Assembly (NCBI RefSeq): GCF_002844195.1 | Contig: NZ_PEND01000010.1 | Span: forward strand, 1 to 64,000 | DNA: 64,000 bases | From: Halegenticoccus soli | Lineage (GTDB): Archaea; Halobacteriota; Halobacteria; Halobacteriales; Haloferacaceae | Direction: 5' to 3' | Shown: positions 45,727 through 53,669 of the stretch, one piece after another | How positions within the stretch are numbered: position 1 is the stretch's first letter | Layout: every line of letters starts with the position of its first letter | Made by a program: the position numbers and the translations under genes | Notes under the pieces: generated by a model | What the model was told of the DNA's origin: nothing | Databases searched by the model: none | What the model saw: the letters and a program-made list of their open reading frames with translations, nothing else

Positions 45727-46824
45727 TCAATCGACCGGGGCGACCCGCCCGTCCTCCGACGCGCGCGCTTCGTGCAGCCGCGCGTCGAACGCGAACGGCC
45801 CGGCTCCGGTGACCAGAAGCGCCGAGACCAGCCCGAACAGGCTGATGTGCGCGAGCACCGGGTCGTCCGGCAGGCCGAAGAGCGTCGTCACGAAGAGGAG
45901 GAACGCGACGCCGGCGAACGCCCGGGTGAACAGCCCGAGTATCAGCATGACGCCGACGAGCGCCTCGACGAGCCCCGCGCCGACGACCCACAGCTCCGGC
46001 GCGACGGGGACGACCGCCGTCAGATCGTACTTCCCGACGACCGCGAGCGCGTCGCCCGGGTTCACGAGCTTCTCCGCGACGCTGAGGTAGAGGAACGTGA
46101 GGCCGAGTCCGACCCGGAGGACCGTCGGGACGAACGCCTCGTAGGGTTCGATCCGCCGCCGGAACGGCACCGCGAGCCGCCGGTAGAACGGGTCGATTCG
46201 GGAGTAGAGCGTGCGCTCGTCGTCCGCCATCCGCGCGATCACCTCGTCCGCGCTCGGGCGACCCCCGCCGACGAGGACGATCGCGAGGAACGCCGGGACG
46301 TACTCGAACGCGAGGAGGAGCGCCGGCTCGGCGACGACCCCCGCGAGGTAGCCGAGGAGGCCGACGGCGGCGACGAAGCGGGTCGCCAGCCCGAACAGCA
46401 GCAGGAAGCCGACCGCGATGCCGAACAGCCGGACGAACGTCGGCGCGGGCGGCCGGTACAGCGGGGTGAAGTAGTAGCCCGTGAAGCCCGCGCCGACGAG
46501 CGGGAGCCCGATGCTCAACCGCAGGAGCCACGGGAGCAGATCGCGGTAGGACGCGAGGGACGCCCGGAGCACGTCGACGTCGCGCCGGGCGGGCCTGACC
46601 CGGAGGTACAGCCCGAGGATCGCCCCGAGGACGACCGCGCCGCCGGCGAGGACGAGGAGGTTGAACGGATCGGTCAGCGCGTCGACCAGGAACGCGGCCA
46701 CCTCGACCGGATCGCCGCCGGGCGTGACGTACTCGACGTGCGCCCGGGCCGTGCCCACCGCCGCGAGCAGCAGGACCGCGACGGCTCCGACGGCGGCTCC
46801 CACCGTCGTCGACTGTCGGTTCAT
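45727..46824 (-). CDS. DoxX-like integral membrane protein
   Basis: A 365-residue polytopic membrane protein with an N-terminal signal-like segment (ending near TARAHVEY) and about eight transmembrane helices. The C-terminal half (LRVGLGLTFLYLSVAEKLVN, GAGLVEALVGVMLILGLFTR) has the DoxX pattern, a family linked in some organisms with thiosulfate:quinone oxidoreductase or redox protection. Function here is not known. It lies between rtcB and archease on the same strand. Confidence 0.78.
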   Translation of the reverse strand: MNRQSTTVGAAVGAVAVLLLAAVGTARAHVEYVTPGGDPVEVAAFLVDALTDPFNLLVLAGGAVVLGAILGLYLRVRPARRDVDVLRASLASYRDLLPWLLRLSIGLPLVGAGFTGYYFTPLYRPPAPTFVRLFGIAVGFLLLFGLATRFVAAVGLLGYLAGVVAEPALLLAFEYVPAFLAIVLVGGGRPSADEVIARMADDERTLYSRIDPFYRRLAVPFRRRIEPYEAFVPTVLRVGLGLTFLYLSVAEKLVNPGDALAVVGKYDLTAVVPVAPELWVVGAGLVEALVGVMLILGLFTRAFAGVAFLLFVTTLFGLPDDPVLAHISLFGLVSALLVTGAGPFAFDARLHEARASEDGRVAPVD

Positions 46825-46968
46825 AGTCGTCTCTTCGGCGGCGAGGACGCTAAGTCCTGCCCCGATTCTCTCTCCCCGGGAACCGATGACGGGCGCGACG
46901 CCGGGGTCGACGTCGCCCGCGACGAACGGAAGCGGTCGTCGCGGCGAACCGACGATTCGATGGGCCGG

Positions 46969-47382
46969 TCACACGTCGAACACGACGTACGCCTCCCAGC
47001 CGTCGGCGGTCTCCTCGACGCGCATCTCGGAGTACGTCACGGCCTTCACCTCGCGGGCGACGACCGCCGAGAGGGGGACCCCCCGAGCTGTCGCCTCGAC
47101 GACCCACTCGTCGCCGTCGCGGTGCACGGCGGCGCGGTTGTCGACCGGCAGGACGCCCCGCACGTCGCGCTCGTAGATGAGCTGGTCGAGGTAATCGAAC
47201 AGGAGGGCCTCGCGGCTCTCGGCGCGGACGCTGATCGGGAAGCAGTCGCCGCCGTCCTCGGGGACCGACTCGCACATCGCCGCCGCGAGGCCGTCGGCGA
47301 CCGCCGCGAACAGCTCCGAGAGGTCGTCGGCCGCCGCCTCGACGGCCACGTCGGCCGTGTGGTCCCGCAGTGCGTAACTCAC
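46969..47382 (-). CDS. Archease, RtcB activator
   Basis: A 137-residue archease, a small protein that speeds guanylylation and turnover of RtcB. DHTADVAVEA carries the conserved Asp residues, LLFDYLDQLIYERD the central motif, and VKAVTYSEMRVEE with the terminal VVFDV are typical. The GTG at 47382 gives SYALRDHTADVAVEA after the start residue; a longer GTG start at 47406 is also open. It is divergent from a GNAT gene. Confidence 0.92.
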   Translation of the reverse strand: MSYALRDHTADVAVEAAADDLSELFAAVADGLAAAMCESVPEDGGDCFPISVRAESREALLFDYLDQLIYERDVRGVLPVDNRAAVHRDGDEWVVEATARGVPLSAVVAREVKAVTYSEMRVEETADGWEAYVVFDV

Positions 47383-47481
47383 CGTCTCGCGGTTGAACGG
47401 GCGCACTCAAGTCGCTTCCGTTCGTTCCGTTCGGCGTGACGACGGTGGAGTTATATCCCAGACCATGTTAGGTGTGTGGTA

Positions 47482-47958
47482 GTGAGCGTCAACGTCGAGA
47501 AACGGGTGGACAAACCGGGCACCGACGCGCACGCCGAGCAGGCGTGGGAGCTCAAAGAGCGGATACGTCGGGACGAAGGCGTCCTCAAGCAGCGACGGGG
47601 GTTCTTCATGGACGCGTACCGCCGGTCGACGACGCACCTGTTTTTCATCGACGACGAACTCATCGGCTTCGCCTCGGTCCGGCGCGACGGGTACATCCTC
47701 TTTCTCGCCGTCGCCCCGGAGGTCAGGGGGCAGGGGTACGGCGGGCGGCTCGTCGCCGAAGTCGCCGAGCACCACCGGGTCGTCACCTGCCACGCGCGAA
47801 CGACGAACGAGCGGGCGCTGCGCTTTTACGAGCACATCGGCTTCGAGATCAAGCGCCGCATCGACAACTACTACGAGGACGGCGGCGACGCCTACTACCT
47901 GAAGCTGGGCGAGCACGAGGGGATCCGGGACAAGCTCTCCGGGTTCATGCGCCGGTGA
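47482..47958 (+). CDS. GNAT family N-acetyltransferase (RimI-like)
   Basis: A GNAT acetyltransferase of 158 residues if begun at the GTG at 47482 (the GTG at 47476 is also possible). FLAVAPEVRGQGYGGRLVAE is the acetyl-CoA binding motif and ARTTNERALRFYEHIGFEIK the C-terminal signature. A TATA-like gttatatc near 47449-47456 lies upstream. It is probably an N-terminal or small-molecule acetylase. Confidence 0.85.
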   Translation: MSVNVEKRVDKPGTDAHAEQAWELKERIRRDEGVLKQRRGFFMDAYRRSTTHLFFIDDELIGFASVRRDGYILFLAVAPEVRGQGYGGRLVAEVAEHHRVVTCHARTTNERALRFYEHIGFEIKRRIDNYYEDGGDAYYLKLGEHEGIRDKLSGFMRR

Positions 47959-48080
47959 ACGGCCCCGCCTCACACCCCGCCGAACCGACCGCGCGCCGCT
48001 GAGCCCTCCGCGCTCCGCTCGACCGTTCGCGCCCGCAACGAAAACGCCTATACCCGCGCTCTCACAAGGTCGGAGAAGCG

Positions 48081-49241
48081 ATGGACGACCGGACGCGCGC
48101 GTACCTCCAGGGCCGCTTCGGCGATTACTACCGGAGCGTCGATATCGTCGCCCCACCGGCGGCCGGCGACCGCGAGTGGGGCCACATCCCGTGGACCGCC
48201 GGAACCGGCACGACGATGGTGCGCCACCAGTCGCTCCTGGATCTCGGCGACCTCGGGGACTTTCTCGCCCGGGAGGCGCCCCGCCACGCGTACTTCTCGG
48301 CCGCGCGCTACGCCGATCCGAGCGCGAGCACGATGGACGGCAAGGGCTGGCGCGAGGCGGACCTGGTGTTCGACCTCGACGCCGACCACCTCCCGGCCAT
48401 CGACCCGGAGGCCACGAGCTACGGGGGAATGCTCGTGGCCTGCAAGGACGCCCTCCGCCGCCTGCTCGACATCCTCGAAACGGACTTCGCCTTCGAGGAC
48501 CTCGAAGTGGTCTTCTCCGGCGGGCGCGGGTACCACGTCCACGTCCGCGACGACGGCGTGCGCGACCTCGATAGCGAAGCCCGCCGCGAGATCGTCGACT
48601 ACGTCCGGGCGGTCGACCTCGACTTCGACGGCCTCGTCACCACCGTCCAGACCGGGACGACGACCCGGCGCACACTCCGGACCGAGGGCGGGTGGGGCAG
48701 GCGGACGCACGAGGCGCTGCTCGAACTCGTCGAGGAACTCCGCGCGACGGACGAGCAGGACGCGCTCGACCGCCTCCGGGAACTCGACGGCATCGGCGAG
48801 GGGCGCGCGACGACGATACTCGGCGCGTTCAGGCGGAACCCCGACGCGATCCGCGCCGGCAACGTCGAGGTCGGCGGCCCCGGACTGCGCATGCTCGTCG
48901 AGTCGATCGCCCGGGAGACGGTCGAGCGGGAGACCGCGCCGATCGACGAGCCGGTGACGACCGACACGAAGCGGCTGATCCGCCTCCCCGGGAGCCTCCA
49001 CGGCGGGACCGGCCTTCGCGTGACGCGCATCGACCGCGACGCGCTGGACGAGTTCGACCCGCTGGTCGACGCGGTGCCGGACCGGTTCACGGGCGGCGAG
49101 ATCAGGATCGACGCCCGCGCGGAGACGGCGGTCGACCTCCTCGGGGAAAGGACTAAGATCGAGGCGGGAGAGAACACGGTTCGAGAGTGCGTCGGCGTGT
49201 TCCTGATGGCGCGCGGCGACGCGGAGAAGGCAAGGGAATGA
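48081..49241 (+). CDS. priS: DNA primase small (catalytic) subunit
   Basis: A 386-residue archaeal/eukaryotic-type primase catalytic subunit, which makes primers for DNA replication with PriL. DLVFDLDADH holds the catalytic Asp pair, VVFSGGRGYHVHV is the Ser/His motif for nucleotide binding, and SLHGGTGLRVTRID is the third conserved segment. It overlaps the GINS gene by ATGA, so the two replisome subunits are co-translated. This pairing is conserved in euryarchaea. Confidence 0.96.
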   Translation: MDDRTRAYLQGRFGDYYRSVDIVAPPAAGDREWGHIPWTAGTGTTMVRHQSLLDLGDLGDFLAREAPRHAYFSAARYADPSASTMDGKGWREADLVFDLDADHLPAIDPEATSYGGMLVACKDALRRLLDILETDFAFEDLEVVFSGGRGYHVHVRDDGVRDLDSEARREIVDYVRAVDLDFDGLVTTVQTGTTTRRTLRTEGGWGRRTHEALLELVEELRATDEQDALDRLRELDGIGEGRATTILGAFRRNPDAIRAGNVEVGGPGLRMLVESIARETVERETAPIDEPVTTDTKRLIRLPGSLHGGTGLRVTRIDRDALDEFDPLVDAVPDRFTGGEIRIDARAETAVDLLGERTKIEAGENTVRECVGVFLMARGDAEKARE

Positions 49242-50200
49242 ACCTCGACGAGCTCAGAACCGTCCAGTCGAAGGAGCGCCGGAAGGACAGCTTACAGCAC
49301 CTCCGGGACTCGTTTTACGGGGACGTCGCCGCGTACGTCGAAGGGCTCAAGGAGGAGCGAAAGCGCATCGCGGCGGAGGCCGACGACCCCTTCTCCTCGC
49401 CGGAGGTGGGCCGCCTCACAGACGAGATCGAAACCGCGGAGGAGGTCGTCGAGGCGGTGTACGAGCGGCGGGTGGGCAAGGTGGTCAAGCTCGCCAGCTT
49501 CGCCGCGGCGGACATGCCGGTCGACGACGACGGGATGACCGCCGAGGAGCGGGCGCTGTTCGACGACCTCGTCGAGCGGATCGAGCGAAACAAGTCGAAC
49601 GTGCTCGACGTGCTCGCCGGCGAGCGCCGGTCGGCCGCGGCCGACGCGGAGGGCGGGACCGACGACTCGGGGACGCCCGAAGCGCCCGGCGGCGTCCCCG
49701 CGTCCGAGAGCGCAGCTTCGGACGCGGACTCGATCGACGAACCGGGCGCGGACCGGGGCGGCGAACCCGGCACCGAGCGCCCGGATTCAGGCGGCGTCCT
49801 CGCGGACGCCATGGGCGGCGGACCGGACGACCCCGGCTCGAAAACGGACGACGGGGACGGCCGCGTTCCCGACGGATCGGACGCCGCTTCGGCGGGCGAC
49901 GCCCCCGACGGACCCGCCGGCGACGGTCACGAACCGCGGTCGGGGGCTCCCGAACCCGACGACCGGGCCGAAGACGCGTCCCGGTCCGCGGGCGACGGCG
50001 CGTCTCGATCCGCGGGCGGCGACGCGTCTCCGAACGCCGACGGGACCGATCGGACGACCGTCCGCATCACGGCGGACGTCGGGGAGATCTTCGGGGTCGA
50101 CGAGCGCGAGTACTACCTCGAAGCGGAGGACGTGGTGACGCTGCCCACCGCGAACGCCGAACCGCTGGTAGAGCGCGACGCCGCCGAACGGCTCGACTAG
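49238..50200 (+). CDS. gins51: GINS complex subunit Gins51
   Basis: A 320-residue Gins51 homologue, part of the CMG-like replicative helicase. Residues 1-130 are the helical A domain (MNLDELRTVQSKERRKDSLQ, VVKLASFAAAD). Residues about 130-265 are a long Gly/Asp/Ala/Ser-rich linker, and residues 265-320 are the small B domain (VRITADVGEIFGVDEREYYL). Its ATG overlaps the stop of priS. The linker is much longer than in most archaea. Confidence 0.9.
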   Translation: MNLDELRTVQSKERRKDSLQHLRDSFYGDVAAYVEGLKEERKRIAAEADDPFSSPEVGRLTDEIETAEEVVEAVYERRVGKVVKLASFAAADMPVDDDGMTAEERALFDDLVERIERNKSNVLDVLAGERRSAAADAEGGTDDSGTPEAPGGVPASESAASDADSIDEPGADRGGEPGTERPDSGGVLADAMGGGPDDPGSKTDDGDGRVPDGSDAASAGDAPDGPAGDGHEPRSGAPEPDDRAEDASRSAGDGASRSAGGDASPNADGTDRTTVRITADVGEIFGVDEREYYLEAEDVVTLPTANAEPLVERDAAERLD

Positions 50201-50234
50201 GAAACTGTTTGTGTCCGGCCTCCTAGACCCACCT

Positions 50235-50690
50235 ATGCTCAGCGTCGGCGACGATGCGCCCGACTTCGAACTGCCCGATCAGCGCGGCGAGCGCGTCTCG
50301 CTCTCGGACTACCGCGGCGACACCGTGGTCGTCTACTTCTACCCCCGCGCCGACACCCCCGGCTGCACGACCGAGGCGTGCAGCTTCCGCGACGCCTCCG
50401 ACGAGTTCGAAGAGCGGGGGGTCGCGGTGCTCGGAATCAGCGACGACCCGGTCTCCGATCTCGCGGCGTTCGCGGAGAAGTACGACCTCCCCTTCCGACT
50501 CCTCTCCGACGAGTCCGGCGAGGTTGCCGCCGCCTACGACTCCTACGGCGAGAAGAACATGTTCGGAAAGACGTTCGACGGCGTCTTCCGGAACACGTAC
50601 GTCGTCGACCCCGACGGGAAGATCACGCGCGTCTACGAGGGCGTCTCTCCCGAGGGTCACGCCGAGCAGATACTCGCCGACCTCGAATAG
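50235..50690 (+). CDS. bcp: Thioredoxin-dependent peroxiredoxin, BCP type
   Basis: A 151-residue peroxiredoxin of the bacterioferritin comigratory protein group, which reduces hydroperoxides. FYPRADTPGCTTEAC contains the peroxidatic Cys and a resolving Cys five residues later. The ATG at 50235 begins MLSVGDDAPDFELPD. It stands alone between the replication pair and the prenyl synthase gene. Confidence 0.93.
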   Translation: MLSVGDDAPDFELPDQRGERVSLSDYRGDTVVVYFYPRADTPGCTTEACSFRDASDEFEERGVAVLGISDDPVSDLAAFAEKYDLPFRLLSDESGEVAAAYDSYGEKNMFGKTFDGVFRNTYVVDPDGKITRVYEGVSPEGHAEQILADLE

Positions 50691-50992
50691 CTCGAATTCG
50701 GGATCGGCGATCCCAGGCGCTCCCGTCCCCGTCCGCGCGCTCGTCGAGCCCGGGCCGCGTCCGCCCGGTCCGATCTGATCCGCGCCCGCGCTCGTCGGGC
50801 AGCGCAGCCGCTACCCACACACCGGGTTTCCGGTGAAATAAACTCGCAACTGGTTGTCCGTTTCCGTCCGACCGAAGAGCGGAGAACGGCGATCTCGTCG
50901 CCGATCCGCCACCTCGTTTCGCCCGTCAGCTTGCTCCGCCGTCGGTCCAGGCGGAACTTCGACGGCTTCGGCCGGTACCGTTCCGCGCGGTT
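50691..50992. other. Intergenic region without a recognised gene
   Basis: A 302-base convergent intergenic region. It has a short hairpin (accgggtttccggt near 50820-50833) followed by an AT-richer stretch gaaataaactcg that might end transcription from bcp. Nothing coding is seen. Confidence 0.45.
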
Positions 50993-52039
50993 TCAGTATC
51001 CGCGCGTGATGAGGTAGTCGGCGATGTCGGACAGGAGGCGTCGGCCCTCGTTGTCCGGCAGCACGGACAGCCGATCCTTGCTCCGCTCCGTCAGCTCTCG
51101 GGCCTTCTCCCGGGCGTACTCGATGCTGCCGGCGGCTTCGAGGCGGTCGACCGCCTCGTCGATCTCGGCTTCCGCGACCGACTCGGCGTCCGCCGCGTCG
51201 ACGAGGCCGTCCACGTCGACGCCCTGCTGGCGGGCGTGAAGCGTGATCAGCGTCTCCTTGTTCTCCACGAGGTCGGAGCCGCGCTGCTTTCCGAGCCGCT
51301 CGCTCGGGACGGTGAGATCGAGCACGTCGTCCTGGATCTGGAACGCGCTCCCCGCCTCGATTCCGTACCCGTAGAGCGCGTCGACGACGTTCTCGTTCGC
51401 GCCGAGCAACACGGCGGGCGTTGCCGCGGCCGCCCCGTACAGCACCGCCGTCTTGTACTCGATCATCTGGAGGTACTCCTCGGGGAGCACCTCCGCCTGC
51501 GTCTCGAACTGCACGTCGAGCGCCTGCCCCTCGCAGATCCGGGTGCAGGTGGTCGACAGGAGCCGCATCGCCTCCAGGCCGTGCTCGGCCTTCGAGCCGG
51601 TGTCGCTCATGATCTCGAACGCCTTCGAGTAGAGGGTGTCGCCCGCGAGGATGGCCGTCTCGGTGTCGTACGCCTCGTGGACCGCCGGCACGCCGCGACG
51701 GAGGTCGTCGTCGTCCATGATGTCGTCGTGGATGAGGGTGAACGACTGGATGATCTCCAGGCTCACCGCCGCCCGCATCACGTCGACCGCGTCGTCGTCC
51801 AGCGACGGGAACGACCGGTAGTCGACGGACAGCGGTTCGACGTCCGCGAGCGCCTCGGCGGCGAGGAGCGTCACCGTCGGTCGCAGCCGCTTGCCGCCCG
51901 CCTGCAGGAGGTAGCGGGACGCCTCGTACAGCCGCTCCGGCTCCGCCATCGGCAGCTCCTCGTCGATGGCCTCGTTGACGAGCCTGCGCCGCTCGTCGAC
52001 CGCGCGCAGCACTCGCTCCTCCGTCGCTTCGGACGTCAT
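50993..52039 (-). CDS. idsA: Geranylgeranyl/farnesyl diphosphate synthase
   Basis: A 348-residue trans-isoprenyl diphosphate synthase that builds C15-C20 (possibly C25) chains for archaeal lipids. GGKRLRP, the first Asp-rich motif LIHDDIMDDDDLRRG and the second QIQDDVLD are all present. It begins at 52039, overlapping the stop of RNase J by one base (TAATG). This rnj-idsA linkage is common in haloarchaea. Confidence 0.95.
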   Translation of the reverse strand: MTSEATEERVLRAVDERRRLVNEAIDEELPMAEPERLYEASRYLLQAGGKRLRPTVTLLAAEALADVEPLSVDYRSFPSLDDDAVDVMRAAVSLEIIQSFTLIHDDIMDDDDLRRGVPAVHEAYDTETAILAGDTLYSKAFEIMSDTGSKAEHGLEAMRLLSTTCTRICEGQALDVQFETQAEVLPEEYLQMIEYKTAVLYGAAAATPAVLLGANENVVDALYGYGIEAGSAFQIQDDVLDLTVPSERLGKQRGSDLVENKETLITLHARQQGVDVDGLVDAADAESVAEAEIDEAVDRLEAAGSIEYAREKARELTERSKDRLSVLPDNEGRRLLSDIADYLITRGY

Positions 52040-53385
52040 TACTCTACGATCTGGATCATGTTGCCGTTTCGCGTGACGTGCACGTCCCGGCCCAGCGTGT
52101 ACCCCTGGCTCTCGCACAGGTCGACGTATGGGGCGAAGCCCCTGAGGTTCTGGTGGGCAGGGATGACGTGCTGGGGCTGGAGGGTCCGCAGCATCTCGTA
52201 GTGGCCCTCCTCGCGGAGGTGCCCGGAGACGTGGATGTCGTCGTAGATGCGCGCGCCCTGCATCCGCAGGAGCTTCTCGGACTGGTAGCGCTGGCCCTCG
52301 TTCGTCGGCTCCGGGATGACCCGGGCCGAAAAGAGGACCTTGTCGCCGTCGTCGAGCTCGAAGGGCGTCTCGCCGCGGCCCATGCGCGTCAGCATCGCTC
52401 GGGGTTCGCCCTGGTGGCCGGTCACGATGGGCAGGAAGTTCTCCTTGCCCTCCTTCATGATCCGCTTGAACGTCCGGTCGACGGACTTGCGGTGGCCGTA
52501 CATGCCGAGGTCCTCGGGGAAGTCGACGAAGTTGAGCCGCTCTGCGGTGCCGGAGTACTTCTCCATCGATCGGCCGAGCAGCACCGGCTGCCGGCCGATG
52601 TCGTCGGCGAACTCGACCAGGCTCTTCACGCGGGCGATGTGGCTCGAGAACGTCGTCGCGACGATGCCGCCGTCGTAGTCCTCGATGGAGTACAGCACGT
52701 CCTTGAGGTGCCGGCGGGCGACCGATTCGCTCGGGGTCCGGCCCTTCCGACCCGCGTTGGTGCAGTCCTCGATGTAGCAGAGGACGCCGTTCCCTTCGCG
52801 GCCGATCTCGCGGAACCGATCCATGTCGATCGGGTCCCCGATGACCGGCGTGTGGTCCATGCGCTTGTCCAGCCCGTAGACGATCGCGCCCTCGGGGGTG
52901 TGCAGCACCGGGTTGATCGCGTCGATGATGGAGTGGGTGACGTTGACGAACTCCAGTTCGCACCGCTCGCCGATCGACATCGTCTCGCCGGCCCCCATCT
53001 TGATCAGGTTGTTCTCGACGTTGAACTTGCTCTCGCCCTGGAGCTGCTGTTTCACCAGCTCGATGGTGAAGGGCGTCGCCACGACGGGCGCGTCGTAGCG
53101 GTGGGCGAGCTTGGAGATCGCGCCGATGTGGTCGAGGTGGCCGTGCGTCGGCACGATGGCCTGCACGTCCCCCTCCAGGTCGCTCATGACGCGGTCGTCC
53201 GGGATGGCCCCCATGTCGATGAGGTCCAGGCTGTGCATCCGCTCGGTCTCGACGTTGTCGTGGATCAGAACCTGCGAGAGGTTCAGCCCCATGTCGAAGA
53301 TGACGACGTCGTCGCCCGCGCGAACGGCCGTCATCTGGCGACCGACTTCCTCGTATCCGCCGATTGTTGCGATTTCGATTTCCAT
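52039..53385 (-). CDS. rnj: Ribonuclease J (beta-CASP metallo-beta-lactamase)
   Basis: A 448-residue RNase J-type nuclease that degrades RNA 5' to 3'. [10 protein letters not shown] is the metal-binding HxHxDH motif, and the C-terminal segments [23 protein letters not shown] and [15 protein letters not shown] are beta-CASP motifs. The ATG at 53385 gives [15 protein letters not shown]. The 284 bases upstream hold no gene; a TATA-like tttttaat (about 53583-53590, minus strand) would imply a leader of about 170 bases. Confidence 0.94.
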   Translation of the reverse strand: MEIEIATIGGYEEVGRQMTAVRAGDDVVIFDMGLNLSQVLIHDNVETERMHSLDLIDMGAIPDDRVMSDLEGDVQAIVPTHGHLDHIGAISKLAHRYDAPVVATPFTIELVKQQLQGESKFNVENNLIKMGAGETMSIGERCELEFVNVTHSIIDAINPVLHTPEGAIVYGLDKRMDHTPVIGDPIDMDRFREIGREGNGVLCYIEDCTNAGRKGRTPSESVARRHLKDVLYSIEDYDGGIVATTFSSHIARVKSLVEFADDIGRQPVLLGRSMEKYSGTAERLNFVDFPEDLGMYGHRKSVDRTFKRIMKEGKENFLPIVTGHQGEPRAMLTRMGRGETPFELDDGDKVLFSARVIPEPTNEGQRYQSEKLLRMQGARIYDDIHVSGHLREEGHYEMLRTLQPQHVIPAHQNLRGFAPYVDLCESQGYTLGRDVHVTRNGNMIQIVE

Positions 53386-53669
53386 GGTTTCGGGCACTGA
53401 AACGCCACAAACGTGGCAGCTGTGCTCACTGAAATCCCCACTACGGGGGCCCACGGCCCCGGCGTCTTACAGCGCGTCGGTCGTTGACCCCCGCGTGCGA
53501 CGACACCGCCGCCGACCGTCGCCGGTTCGGTGCGCGCCGCACTTGCCCGCGGGGTTGCGTTGTTCGGGCTTACACGCCCGGCTATTAAAAACTGCCTGAG
53601 TCGGCGCGCCGGGGAGGGGCGCGACGCTCGCAGACACTGATCGCCGCCGCTTCGAGCCGCTGCCCTCGG

